Below, in pieces: positions 9,586-22,048 of a DNA stretch of 64,000 nucleotides (position 1 is the first letter of the stretch; the number at the start of each line of letters is the position of its first letter). Origin of the DNA: Prototheca cutis (taxonomy: Eukaryota > Chlorophyta > Trebouxiophyceae > Chlorellales > Chlorellaceae). The notes under the pieces were generated by a model that saw only the letters and a list, made by a program, of their open reading frames with translations, searched no databases and had not been told where the DNA came from. The DNA lies in NCBI GenBank assembly GCA_002897115.2, contig BCIH01000004.1, forward strand, positions 251,820 through 315,819. The letters run 5' to 3'. The translations under genes and the position numbers were made by a program.

Positions 9586-10745
9586 TATGATATGATCTGA
9601 TCACCAGGATTTGCCGCAGGCCCTGCGTCACGGAACAGTACCATTGAACACGTGCTGTGAGGCAATGCCCAGTTACTTCGTTTCTCGGTAACCTCGCGGG
9701 GCGCCTCCCGGGCGCTGTGTGGGGTGCGCCCCAGTTTGCCTGGAATCGTACCCCACCCATCGTAAGACGGTGATGCGAGAGGGTTCCACTCTCAGGGCCA
9801 GGGCCGCCCCTCAGGGGCTTAGATTGAGGCAAGCAAAATAGCAAATCCAACACAAACTGACAGGAATTATGATCTATTGCATGCTTGCAATGGCACATAA
9901 ACAATTCTGCCTTGGACACAGCGAGTTGCTCTGGGTCTTGCCAGGTCGGCACTTCCCAGGAGCAGTGTCCAAGACAGCTTAGCCGTCATGGCAATCCCAT
10001 AACCGATCTCGAACCGGAAACCCACAGTGATGGCTGGTGCAGTCATTTGCACTCACCACCGGGCACACGGATGTGCCGGCTTCCTGCTGTACACTGTGCA
10101 TGTGCTGCAGATGTGAGAGCTCGCGTCTCTTCATGCAATTTGCGATCCACAGCCAGCTCAGGTCAATGCTGCAGGGAGACAAGAAATTCACAGCACAGCA
10201 CATCAAGCGCCGGTCAATGGATGGAGCAGGCGACTCCGTTGTGTGGCCCAGATGAAGCAGCTGACCGGGGGGATTGCCAGTGACACCAAGCACCTATCAG
10301 CTCCAAGGCAGGCGCAACGGGGAAAGAACCAGCCCAGCAGTTTCAAATTTACAACTGGGGAGGCACGCTGGCATCATAAAGCCGCGGGATCGGCACGGGA
10401 AGCGCGCCGGGCTCTCAAGGTCGTGCGCGCCGTACGTTGCACCCCCCGGTATCCAATGGCAGAGCAGCAGTGGCTACAGGCGCAGAAACGGGCGTGACCA
10501 AAAAGCGCCGTCCGCTCCGTCACGTTCGGACCAACCGTTTGATGGCACGGGAAGGAATGCATGCCCGTTTTGAATGCAAAAGTGAAAGGGCGAGACTCGC
10601 AGGGACGAAATGGCCCTTGATAAAATCAAGTTGGGTCCCACTCGGAAAGCGCCAGATCAGCACTGCCCCGATTGTGTTATGAAATATCATTTCTGCTCCC
10701 GCAGGCTCAGTTGGCAGCACATTTGGGTACTTTCTTCCGAGCACC
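9586..10745. other. No gene recognised; LACS promoter side
   Basis: Only short open frames without motifs. A repetitive TGATATGATATGATC segment lies at 9583-9600, immediately after the Fanzor-like stop. The right end must contain the promoter of the acyl-CoA synthetase gene. Confidence 0.45.
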
Positions 10746-13381
10746 ATGGCGCGTCAGGAAGCGAGGCTCAACATTCTGGCTGGGGGTCTGAACTCTCCGA
10801 ACGAGGAGGGCGGCATGGGGAGTGTCGTGGAGGCTGTGCCCACCAGTGCCGCGACGGATGCGATCATGGGGGGGGCCACTTTCGACTACGACTGCCAATC
10901 CGTGGCTCTTCCTGAGAAACTCAACATGCCTGGGCCTTGGACGGTGCACAGGTGAGAGGGACAGGGACTCACGTCGGGGAATTGGTCAGCCGGGTTCCCT
11001 TCCGAGAGCACTGCTGCCTGCTTGGGTCCCCGCGGCTCCTCACCCCTCCATCACGCTGCACCGAACCACGCAGGAATGCCAAGTTCCCTGACCGCTTGCT
11101 GGAGACCTTCGAGGCCCCCGACGATCACATCAGGACCACCTACGACATCCTGGAGGCCAGCGTGGACAAGTACCCCGACGTGCGCTGGTGTCTGGGCTCT
11201 GGGATGGGGTTGCCATTGCGAGGTCTGTGCTGAGCGTGAGTGATTATTTGGGAGTCGTTAGCACCCCAACGATTGGCCACTGGTGCATTGGCCTTTGACT
11301 GGTCGGGTGCTGCAGCAGCCCCTTGCACCCACCCCACAATAAACCACATGCACGCTGTCACCCTCCCCTCTACGAACCGCTAGACCCCAACAACCAACCA
11401 CATACATGTATTCCATGCGCTGCACAGAGGCCGTACCTGGGCACGCGGAGCGTGGACGCCAAGGGCAATCCCGGGGCGTACGAGTGGCTGAGCTACCGTC
11501 AGGTCGGGGAGCTGCGGTCTGCTGTGGCTTCTGGTCTGGCGCACCTGGGCGTGCCCGTCGGCGCGACCGTGGGCCTGTACTCTGCCAACTGCGCGGACTG
11601 GGTGGTCGTTGACGCGGCCCTGCACGCGAGGTCGTGCATCTCTGTGCCGCTGTACGACACGCTGGGCCCCGACGTGGTGACGTACATCTCAAACCACGCC
11701 GAGCTGACCGCGATTGCGTGTTCGGCCGTGGCACTGCCCGCGGTGCTGGAGACGCTGCCTGCAGCGCCCAGCGTGAAGCTGGTCGTCGTGTACGCGCTGC
11801 CGCACGATTTCCGGCTCCCCCCCGCATCGGCGGCCCCCGCGGGTGTGCGATTTGTGACCCTGGACCGCGTTCGCGCGCTGGGCCTCAAGCACCCGTCGCC
11901 CGCGGTGCCGCCCGCGCCATCCGACACGGCGTTGATCAACTACACCAGCGGAACGACTGGCAACCCAAAGGGCGTGGTGGTGACGCACCTCAACATCGTG
12001 TCCAGCTGCGCGGGGACGCTGGCCGGGAGCGAGGTGCTGCAGGCCATCAACGCCACGGAGCGCCACATCTCCTACCTGCCCCTCGCGCACATCTATGAGC
12101 GCGTGTCGCTGCACATGGTGACCTACCTGGGTTCGGCCATCGGGTTCTTCCGCGGCGACGTGCTGACCCTGCTGGACGATCTGCAGGCGCTGAAGCCCAC
12201 CTACTTCCCCTCGGTGCCGCGGCTGTGGAACCGCATCTACGACCGCATCATGGCGGGCGTGGAGGCCAGCGGGCCCGTCAAGCGCCGCCTGTTCTGGACA
12301 GCCTACAACTACAAGCGCGCGCGCCTGGCCGCGGGCGACCCGAGCGGCGGGCGCTTTGCGCCGTTTTGGAACCGGCTCGTGTTTGACAAGATCAAGGCGG
12401 CCACGGGCGGCGAGGTGCGGTGCATGGTCAGCGGCGCGTCGGCCCTGTCGCCCCAAGTGTTTGAGTTCCTCCGCGTCTGCTTTGACTGCACCGTCGTCGA
12501 GGGCTACGGCATGACCGAGTCAGCTTCGGGCGTAGCAGTGTCCCTCCCGGGCGACCCGGTGATCGGGCACGTTGGGCCCCCCACGCCTTCGGCCGAAATC
12601 AAGCTGGATGACGTCCCGGAAATGGGCTACACCAACGAAGACAAGCCCTGCCCCCGCGGCGAAATCTGCATCCGGGGGCCCCAGCGCTTCAAGGAGTACT
12701 ACAAGGACCCTGAAAACACGCGCGACACCATCGACGAAGAGGGCTGGCTTCACACCGGTCCGTTCTGTTGCACTTTTTTTACCCCTTTTGTTTGTTCAAG
12801 TTTGTGTTTGTTGGGTATGCACTGTTTTGCATGGGAGGTATGCCACAAAACGATGAACCGATCAATGGAGACCTGGATCGACCCCTCCCCGGTAAACAGG
12901 CGACATCGGCATGTGGCTGCCGGGTGGGCGTCTGAAGATTATCGACCGCAAGAAGAACATCTTCAAGCTGAGTCAGGGCGAGTACGTGGCGCCGGAGAAG
13001 ATTGAGAACGTGTACCTGCGCGCGCCCCTGGTCGCGCAGTCGTTTGTCCACGGCGACAGCCTCAAGGCTCGTGTCGTGGCCATCGTGATTCCCGACCCCG
13101 AGACGGTCATGCCCTGGGCCCAGTCCCGCGGCATCAAGGGCGATTTTGTCCAGCTGTGTGAGAATCGGGAGGTCAAGGACGCTGTTCTGAAGAGCATGCT
13201 GGAGGAGGGCAAGGCGGCTGGGCTCAAGGGCTTTGAGCAGGTGGCGGACATTGCCCTGAGCCCCGTGCCATTCTCGGTGGAGACCGGCACCATGACCCCC
13301 ACATTCAAGCTCAAGAGGCCACAGCTGCGCCAGGCATTTGCCGAGCAGATTGCCGCCATGTACGCCGGGATCAAGGACTGA
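10746..13381 (+). CDS. LACS: Long-chain acyl-CoA synthetase
   Basis: Activates long-chain fatty acids to acyl-CoA with ATP, feeding lipid synthesis or beta-oxidation. Exons 10746-10951, 11074-11187, 11430-12757 and 12900-13381 keep frame and give 709 residues. The AMP-binding signature INYTSGTTGNPKGVVVTH is intact, as are YGMTESASG, GWLHTGDIG and IDRKKNIFKLSQGEYVAPEK, the last being the LACS-specific hinge region. Exon 3 starts after the AG at 11428-11429; using the AG two bases earlier would create a stop. The first 68 residues are less conserved and may be a membrane or organelle-targeting region. The subcellular site cannot be told from sequence; there is no clear C-terminal peroxisomal tripeptide (it ends GIKD). 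Confidence 0.92.
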
Positions 13382-14016
13382 GCTCTTTGCCAGGGTCAAC
13401 AGACCCGAACTCTGCGGATTCTCGAGGAAGGGATGGGCTCCGCCGGGACCAGGGGCACCCTCCCCAATACCACGTGCCCGTTCGGAACCCAGCCCCAGTG
13501 CATCTCAGCCCAGCCTCTTGGCCCGAATGCCGTGCCATTACGACTGGGTTTTTTTGTTATCCTGTCCTTTTTGAAAGGATGATTGTCTCACGCCCCGTGT
13601 CCCTGCACAATTTTGGCCTGCTGCCTCGCGTGGGACAGCTGGCGCGCTCCTCCCCCGGGACGAGCCGCCGCCTCCCCACTCGTGTAATGCCCGTCTGTCC
13701 CTGGATGAACTGGGCACAGCACATGCAACGAGGCCCTTGGGCGACCAGGTGGTGGGATGCAAGAGGGATAGGAGGAGAAGGGCGGGTGCAGCCTTGTCGT
13801 TGGGTCATGTGGAGCCACGTCCCTTCCCAGGCCAGGGCTTTTCTGTCGACGACGCGAGCACATAGGCATGCACCACGGACCCTCCTGTCGTGCAAATCCG
13901 GTGCAATGGCCATGCCAATAAACTACCGCATATGATCACAGCGACTGTGACTGATCTGCCCAGCACCAGCCGTGGGGGAGTAAGCTTTCGCTTCCCATGC
14001 CAGAGGTGCCGGAGCC
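13382..14016. other. Intergenic; no gene recognised
   Basis: Contains the 3' flank of LACS and the promoter of the histidine phosphatase. Open frames here are short and overlap on both strands. Confidence 0.5.
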
Positions 14017-15758
14017 ATGAGAGTGACACTGCTCCGGCACGGGCAGAGCACGTGGAACGAGGATGGCAGGCTGCAAGGCAGCACAGACTACTCGAAGCTC
14101 ACCCCTAAAGGCATACAGCAAGCCCGGACCGCGCAGGAGGAGGTGGGTCGAGTGATCGTTTGGTCTGGCTAGGTCGTAAGCCTCTGTGTCCCCATGCCCC
14201 AGCTTTGGGATAGCAAGCTGGAGAAGGGAACCCCCAAGCACCAGGTCATCCAGGGGCCCCCTTGCCTGAATCCGGCACTTTGGGTTCCTGGAACGATCTC
14301 CAATTCGCGCATGCTGCCGCTTGACTGCTGAAGTGTGTTCTCACGAGAGAGCGTCGCGGGCACGCGGCAAGCGAGCCCCTCCCAGCGTACACCCACATCC
14401 CCAGCCCCCCTTTAAAACATCCGTGCCACAGCTACAATTGGCAGAGTTTGATGCACTGGTGCACAGTCCGCTTCAGCGCGCGAGCCTGACAGCGGAGATC
14501 GTATGGGGAGACAGGCCGGGGCGCCAGCTAGCGCTGTGGGACCTGCGCGAGGTGGATCTCTATGGCTGGCAGGGCCTGACACGTCGAGCGGCGGCCTCCC
14601 GCGACCCTGAGGCCTATGCCGCCTGGCAGCACGACCCCGAGACACTGCAGCTGGATGGACGCTGGCCCATGCGGGATCTCTGGGACCGTGCCGCGGGCGT
14701 GTGGCGGACTCTGCGTCTGGAGTTTCTGCCAGTAGGCGGCAGCTTTTGCGGCGTGGAGGCTTGTTCGCGCTCAGATGATGCCAGCCCAATCGATGAACAT
14801 CCCACGGGGGCACAACCTGGAACTCCCCGCATCCTACTAGTAGCACACCAAGGCGTGAACAAGGCTCTATTAGCAACCGCACTAGGCCTGCCCATCGCCG
14901 CCTTCCGCTGCCTGCCTCAGGTCTGGCCATTGGACTATTGGATGAATGTGGGCTGTCGGAACTTTGCTGGGTTGGGGTTTGGGAGATTGCTGAAGCCATC
15001 GTCATGTGCGGGGGATCGTGGAAAAGGTTGGGTTCTGTCTTGACTTGCTGTGACACCGATGAAGATGGTCCCCACCCACCCACCCGCCCTTGGTTGGTGG
15101 ACGGATGCATGCATCGACAACAGCAGCAGCAGCAACCCTCTCCCACTGGCATCTGTCGCCCAGGCCAACTCTGCGTACTCGACGTTGGGATTTGAAGGGG
15201 GCCTGGCAGGGCCCGGCCCAGTCACAGTCCACTGCCTCAACCAGGTGAGACTCAGCCCAGAGGTGGGGTTGACTGTCGAGTGAGACATATTTCTAGCCCA
15301 CGTGGCCTGGACTGATGTGTCCCCCCCCCTTTCGTACCCTGACACCAAAGGCATCGCTGGAGCGGGTCCTGCCGGCGGCGGACCCCGGGGCGCAGAGGGT
15401 GTACTTTTGGGTCGGACCGGAGAACGGGGTGAGCAAGGCTGCGCTGTGTCTGGCCCTGGAGGCCATCCCCCTGGACGACGGGTCTGGGCTTCCCTGGGAA
15501 CGGGCGCTGCACGAATGGCTCGACATCGGCGTGAGCAAGTCGGCTTCTGATGCCGCCCTTTTCATTCCGGTTCCCGTGCCGGAACAGCTGTCCCGCTTCA
15601 TGCATGGGTGTCTGGGCACGGATCCGGAGAAGGTGCGCTGGGCAACACAACCGGGGATGCTCACGCTATTGTCGTTTCCCCGGGGCCCGACGCGCAGCGC
15701 GCCCGTCGTGCACTGCTTCAACTTGCCCGCGCCCCATGCTCATGATCCGGCCCTTTGA
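14017..15758 (+). CDS. Histidine phosphatase, 2-carboxyarabinitol-1-phosphatase-like
   Basis: Exons 14017-14142, 14432-14920, 15164-15244 and 15351-15758 encode 367 residues. The N-terminal part is a complete histidine-phosphatase (phosphoglycerate mutase-like) domain: LLRHGQSTWNEDGRLQGS with the phospho-accepting His, then HSPLQRASLTAEI, DLREVDLYGWQGL and the second catalytic His in LLVAHQGVNKALLATALG. These blocks match the plant proteins annotated as probable 2-carboxy-D-arabinitol-1-phosphatase, which remove an inhibitor of Rubisco. The C-terminal 135 residues (VYFWVGPENGVSKAALCLAL, LTLLSFPRG) look like the end of a second such domain that has lost its RHG motif, as in the plant two-domain proteins but shorter. 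The starting exon has no obvious plastid transit peptide, so either an upstream exon is missed or it is cytosolic. Confidence 0.8.
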
Positions 15759-16033
15759 TTGCTGGTCGAGGGTCTGGAGCTGTCTTGCAACAGCGGGGTG
15801 CTGGCGGGACTGCTGTTTGATGGGGGGCCCACCAGCCGCTGGAACCGCTCGTGTCGGAGAAACGCTGACGATGGCGGCGTCATCATCCGGTCCCGGGACG
15901 CGGTCTGGTCGCCGTCGTCCAAACATAAAGCGCGCCTGCGCGCCCCAATTACCGTCGTCGAAAACAACATCTAAACATTTACACAAAAGGTCCGATTCAT
16001 CGGCGTAGAACCAGGGCGTGGGTGAAGCCAGAC

Positions 16034-17663
16034 ATGCTGCAGGCCACCGTGCGTCGGGCCGTGGCAGGCCGCGCGGCTCAGTTCCGCCCCGCCCTGCAGG
16101 CCGCCCATTTCTCCGCCCAGCCCGAGCCTGTCGCTGCCGATGCGTCCGTCGGCCTGGACTTTGACCTGTCGGAGGATGCTCTGGAGTTTAAGCGGGTGGC
16201 GGAACAGTTTGCCCGGGAGGAGCTGGCCCCGCATGGGGCTGCGTGGGATGCTGGGCACATCTTCCCCGTGGACACGATCCGTCGGGCCGCGGAGCTGGGT
16301 TTTGGGGCCATGTACGTGCGTGACGACGTGGGGGGCAGTGGTCTGTCGCGCCTGGACGCCTCGGTGGTGATGGAGGCCCTGTCCTATGGTGACGTCCCCG
16401 TGGCCGCGTACCTGTCCATCCACAACATGGTGGCCGCGGCCATCGACCGCTGGGGCACCGCCGCGCAGCGCAGTGCCTATCTGCCACGCCTGGCTGCCGC
16501 GGAGATGCTTGCCAGCTACTGCCTCACCGAGCCGGGGTCGGGCAGCGACGCTGCCTCGCTCAAGACCGTTGCCAAGCGTGACGGCAAGGACTACCTGCTC
16601 ACCGGGTCCAAGGCCTTTATTTCCGGCGGCTCGGTCTCAGACCTCTACCTCGTCATGGCACGCACGGGCCAGCCGGGGCCCAAGGGCATCTCCGCATTCC
16701 TTGTGGAGAAGGTGGGCAGTGTTTAAGAATACGGGAATGATGCGATGGAGACTGCTTGCTTGCTAGCGGCTGTGTATCTGTGTGTGTGTTTTCACGTGTG
16801 CGATTACAGTGACGAGAATGATCGCCAAGACCCCCCCTTTTTCTCTCTGTCAGGGCACGCCGGGGCTGAGCTTTGGCAAACCGGAGGACAAGCTTGGTTG
16901 GAACGCGCAGCCGACGACGGCTGTGATGCTGGATGGCGTGCGTGTGTCGGCATCGGCGCGGCTGGGCGAGGAGGGCCAGGGCTTTGCCATCGCCATGTCG
17001 GCGCTGGATGGTGGCCGGGTCAACATCGCGTCGTGCTCGTTGGGCGGCGCGGCCTTCTGCTTGGACACTGCGGCGGCGTATGCCCGCGACCGCAACCAGT
17101 TTGGCCGTGCCATCGCCGATTTCCAGGCCACGCAGTTCAAGCTGGCCGACATGGCCACGGGCCTGCACACATCCCGCCTGGCGGTACGCCACGCGGCGAG
17201 GGCGCTGGATGCAGGGTCGCCCGCCGCCACGCTCGCCGCAGCCATGGCAAAGCGCTACGCTACCGACACCTGCTACGCCCTCACCAACGATGCCCTGCAG
17301 ATGCTCGGAGGTTATGGGTGAGTATCTTGTCGTTCTTTGTTTGCTTTTCGGAGATGTTGAGCGGTTACTGTGCCACTGTGCTTGCTTTTGAGTGTATCTT
17401 TTTCTATTGCCATGCGGTGTTTTGCTTACCAGGAACTTTTCTGGAGACAGGCTCGGTGCCAACCTCCTGTCAAGGCTTCCGGGTTCGCAGCCCACCCGCC
17501 CAACACTCCCAAAACACCCACCCACCTTCCGCGCAGCTTCCTGAAGGAGTACCCTGTGGAGCGGTACATGCGCGACCTGCGCGTGCACAGCATCCTGGAA
17601 GGCACCAACGAGATCATGCGTGTCATTATCAACCGCGAGATGAACAAGATGGCGGGATTGTGA
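16034..17663 (+). CDS. Isobutyryl-CoA dehydrogenase-like acyl-CoA dehydrogenase
   Basis: FAD-dependent mitochondrial dehydrogenase, closest in memory to ACAD8, which acts in valine breakdown. Exons 16034-16711, 16854-17317 and 17537-17663 give 422 residues. The first 30 residues are Arg/Ala-rich without acidic residues (MLQATVRRAVAGRAAQF), fitting a mitochondrial presequence. Core motifs include YCLTEPGSGSDAASLKT (FAD/substrate contact), GSKAFISGG, DRNQFGRAIADFQATQFKLADM and MLGGYG. The C-terminal RVHSILEGTNEIMRV contains the glutamate expected to be the catalytic base. Neighbouring short- and branched-chain paralogues cannot be fully excluded without a tree. Introns are GT-AG. Confidence 0.88.
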
Positions 17664-18672
17664 GCTTAGCGGTTATGACTAGGGGAGGCTTGATTTGGTA
17701 GGGCCGCTCCCCAAGGGGGTTTCTCTGTCGTAGTGTGAGGGCTTGCGCGCGCGCCGACAGCCTGCCGGCCCCATGCCTGCAGGCAGCCTGTTGCTTTCCG
17801 GGAGCTTTCCACCGGGCTCAGGCAATGAGTGAGGCCAGTTTTGAACCTAAACAGTTGTTGCAGCGCTGAGCTCACTGGCCCCGGATTCTACCGGGGCTTT
17901 TTTCCGAAGGCACATTCCATGAAGGAAAGGGCAGCGCCCCATTCAGTGATCCCATCTGCTGCATCCCTTGTCTCTGCACTCGGGCTTCCCTCCTCACTGA
18001 CATTCCGCCGAGCGTTTTTATGACATGACACCAGAGCAACAATGCAGCTGTGCGGGGTGCGCATACGGTGAGGGCCACCGGAGCAACCTCGGGACATCAG
18101 CTGCGTGATTGACATGGCGAGTGGACAAGAGTGGATGGTCTTGTGCTGAGATGGACCATGGAGTGCAACGGTCACAGGTTGTCACATGCGTAAGCAGTGG
18201 ACAGAGTGCCAGGTGCCATGGTGGTTTGGATCCGGCAGCTGTCCTGCTGTCAAGACTTGACTACAGATCATTACCAGCAAGATCTGCACTATATTGCTAA
18301 GGCAGTGTTGTGCCATGTTCATGAGGTTGCATGCTTGAATGGGTCGTTGGGCCCCTCTCTCAGCAACAACGAACCCGCCCAAGGGGGCCGAAAACTCGAA
18401 GGGCCAAGCCCTCCCAACACCATCGTTCATCCCAAGAGAGCAGCACGCTCCAGGGAAACCTGATCTAGGGCACCTTCGCTGCAAGCTCAATTGCATATCT
18501 GTAGAAAATCTGGATATCTGCGCGCGGCAGTAGGACCCAGCAGTGGGCGCCACCAGGGAGCGGAGCCTCGCTGCACGCCTGGGGCAAACCCCCGCTCGGC
18601 ACCCCTGGCGAGCAGCCGCTGCGACATGCCGGTCGCCTTTTGATCTGGCCCTAGATTACCTTACAAAACGCT
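17664..18672. other. Intergenic; no gene recognised
   Basis: About 1 kb with only short frames and no motifs. An in-frame TAG a few codons before 18673 supports the start chosen for Mo25. Confidence 0.5.
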
Positions 18673-21059
18673 ATGAATATCTTACAACGAATGAGGGTGA
18701 AAAACGTCACGGAGCTGGCCCAGAAGGCGCACCAGCACTTCTCCCGGCTGCCCTATGAGACCAATCAGGAGAGGCTGGTGGAGGAGATCTCCAAAACCAT
18801 CTCCGCCATCAAGGTGGGTCGGGCAGGGACACACTGTGTAGAGTAGCGTCGTAGGCCGGTGTGTGGGGCCATGGGGCGGAGGTGACTGGCAGGTTTGTTG
18901 ATCTGCTAGAGTTGCAAGGGTGCACGTCGGCTATGTGTGTTCGTGTGCTGTCCATGCGGGTGTTCTTTTTGCATTGTGCATCATCGTGAGGCACCGCGCA
19001 TTATCACGGACAGATGCACGCTTTCCCACGCAACAGGAGGCCATGTTTGGGGAGCACGAGAGCGCCTCGAACAAGGAGCATGCCCAGGGCATCGCGGTCG
19101 AGGCCTGCCGCGACGAGCTCGTGTCGGACCTGGTGACGTACATTGGGGTGCTGGACTTTGAGACGCGGAAGGATGTCGTGCAAATCTTCTGCGCCGTCAT
19201 CCGCATCACGCTGGACGATGGCCGGCAGCCGGGCCGCGATTACGTCATCGCCCACCCGGACGTCCTTTCCACACTGTTTTACGGGTCCGTCGTTTGTTTG
19301 TAGGCAGTTGAGCAGGTTGTTTTTGGCGTTATAGTAGGAGCTGTTTGCGCCAATGTTTGTGTCGGGTGGCCGGCTGGCGGGATTGGGAGGACTGGGGCCG
19401 GTCTGGCACCATGCACGAGGGGCTTACATCTGTGCACATGCCAAATTCCAGCTTGCAAACCAATCAGCCCGCCCCTCTTCGAAACAACGATGCACGCTGC
19501 AGATACGAGGACCCGGAAATTGCGCTCAACTGCGGGCAGATGTTCCGCGAGTGCATCCGGCACGAGGAGATTGCCAAGTAGGTCGGCAGCTTGCTGCCGG
19601 GGGGGGGAGGGGGGGATGCGTTGATGCGGGCTGTGTATGAGGTGCTGTGGCGCCCATGTGTGGCAGGACCCTCGTGTCTCCTGAGCGGGGGGCAGAGATG
19701 GCTGGGAAGGGCCTGCTCCGGTGCTGCGAGCATTTCAGACGCTTCCCAATTCCTCCAAATCTTGTGCGCAGATTTGTGCTGGAGTGCAACCTGTTTGAGG
19801 AGCTGTTCGAGAAGCTTACGCTGCCGAGCTTTGAAATCGCGTCGGGTGGGTGCAGAGGAGGCTGTTGGCGAGGGTCGTAAGTCTGCTCCCTGGCTGGGCA
19901 GCCTGTCTGTTCCCTGAAAGGCCACTCACACTTCCGCCCTTGTCTGGTTTTCCTTGTAGATGCCTTTGCCACGTTCAAGGACCTGCTGACACGACACAAG
20001 CCACTGGTCGCCGCATTCCTTCAAGAAAACTACGACGATGTGTGTGGGCACTTGGATTTGGGGGTGGGTGCAGTGCCACCTGTGGAATGAACTCTGACGC
20101 GATTCAGCAGACGGGAGCTGCATCTGGCATGCAGCACCCTTTTCCCAAATCACCTTTGCCGCACTTTGCTTGCTGCAGTTCTTCTCACAGCTGGACAAGC
20201 TGCTGATGTCGGACAACTACGTGGTGCGACGGCAATCCCTGAAGGTTTGCCGTTGCGGACGTTGGCGTTTGATGAAATGGGGAAGGGAAGGGGTCTTGCT
20301 CACCCGTGAGGCATCGCACACTGTTGTGGGGTGCTTTGTTTATTGGGGCATGAATGCCATGTCCGGGTCTGGGTAGACACCCTGCATGCCGCCGGCTCAC
20401 CTCCGAGCCCAAGGTTCCATCAATGACTTTGGCACCTTCCCCGCAGCTTCTGGGCGAGCTCCTGTTGGACCGGGTGAACGTCCGCATCATGATGCACTAT
20501 GTATCGGACGTCAACAATCTCATCCTGATGATGAACCTGCTCAAGGACACGTCCCGCTCCATCCAGTTTGAGGCCTTCCACGTGTTCAAGGTGGGTAAGG
20601 TTTGCTTGCTTTCTTTTTTTGGTTCTTTGGGGTCGGGGGTAGTGATTGAGCTGGCGAAACCCAGTCCTGGCCTGCCTCCGCCGCGGCCCCAGGGCAGCCT
20701 TGAGGTCCCCCATGGCAATAGTAGTAATCATGAGTAATAAGAATACAAGCAATAAATGGGGACAGGTGTTTGTGGCGAACCCAAACAAGACGCAGCCGGT
20801 GACAGACATCCTTGTAAACAACAAGGACAAGCTGCTCAAGTACCTCGAAGACTTCCAGAACGACCGAGGTGCGCCGGAGCGTGTGCTTTGGGAGGCGTTC
20901 AGGGTTGCGCTTGAGACTTGAGGTCGCCCCGGATCATGCGTGGGTCCATGCACTTCCTCACACTTCCCTTCCTTCCTGCCCTCGTGTGCAGACGATGAGC
21001 AGTTCAAGGAGGAAAAGGCAGTCATCATCAAGGAGATTAGCATGCTGGGCAGTGCCTGA
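18673..21059 (+). CDS. MO25: Mo25 (CAB39) scaffold protein
   Basis: Mo25 is an armadillo-like scaffold that activates STE20/GCK-family kinases (with STRAD-LKB1 in animals, and in cell polarity and division in fungi and plants). Nine exons keep frame: 18673-18813, 19037-19284, 19503-19577, 19772-19845, 19960-20039, 20179-20244, 20447-20590, 20766-20868 and 20992-21059, giving 332 residues against about 340 in the family. Conserved blocks are [82 protein letters not shown] and the C-terminal FQNDRDDEQF. It is the most intron-rich gene by density here, with exons as short as 66 bp. The start is set by an upstream in-frame stop. Confidence 0.95.
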
Positions 21060-22048
21060 CCGGCCAGTGGCAACGAGTCCCACCCGCCGGGCCCACGCTC
21101 GGCCTGGCGGCCGGAAGCGCCCTTCTTGCACCAGGTCCCGGTGCTTCCAGGCATTCCCCTGTGTCTTGGGCGCATGTGCGATCTGTTGCACCGTCAAGAG
21201 GGCGAGGGGGATCCGAGTAATCCTGTGCTGAGTCTGCTTGCACTCTGCTGGACCCTATCCTGCCGTGCTGGAAACCCTGGTAGCGCAGGAAAACCATGTG
21301 AGATTTAGAACGTAAGACAGTGAGATTTCAAGGTGGTGTGCGGGGGAGATAAGCGAGACCAGGACTGACGGGCATGACAGGCAAAGACAGCACTGGGTGA
21401 TGCAAGGAATGCAAGGTGTGGGAGGGTCATTTTCAGGAGTTTCATCTTGCCCTAGGATGCAGCACTGGGCGGCAGGCACCCATGGTCTGGTGGTGGCAGC
21501 ATGATGCGGGGCATCAGGACGCATGGCTGCCCACATGGCTGTCTGGGTCAGAGATCTCCAAGCCAGGATCCTGCTGTTGCACCACAACGACATGCGTTGC
21601 CGCAGGTCGCCGGGCAAGGGTATGCGGTCGCAGGTCGTTAGAAAAAGGTCTCCTGGGGCCAACTCCCGCAAGAAACAAGGGCTGAAAACCTGCGTCCAGG
21701 CGCGGCAATCCGTGCCGGCACTGGCTTGGCAGGGCATGACTGGCTGGGAAACACGCGGGGCGTCGGGAGGGCACCCGGGAACAACCACATTGTTGCATGT
21801 GATGGGCTCTCCACCGGGCCTAGCCCAGGAGATCAAGTTGGGACAAGCGGGAGTGCAAACAAAAGGGGCAGGCGGTGCCTGGTGTGCCCGTCTATGACAC
21901 GGGCTGGCTGCTGGGGTGCAGGACCATGGTGCATGGCGATGACATGCACTCCCGAGGGGTGGGGTAGTCTCCCAAAGACCCTCACCTGCTCGGTTGGCAG
22001 CCGCGCCGTCTGCGCCCTCCCGTGCAAGCACACGCAGCGCGTGCCTGC
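21060..22048. other. Convergent 3' flanks of Mo25 and the GT92-like gene
   Basis: The stretch lies between two gene ends. No coding sequence is recognised; short frames lack motifs. Confidence 0.5.

Noticed and set aside
10005..10025. Minus-strand CCGGTTCGAGATC as a B box
   Set aside because: The T stem fails and the rest of a tRNA is absent in either order.
11689..12456. 255-codon minus frame
   Set aside because: Antisense to the LACS core exon, which has full family motifs; the minus frame has none.
18543..18758. Frame [15 protein letters not shown] as the N-terminus of Mo25
   Set aside because: It is in another frame from the conserved exon; the ATG at 18673 fits the downstream splice phase.
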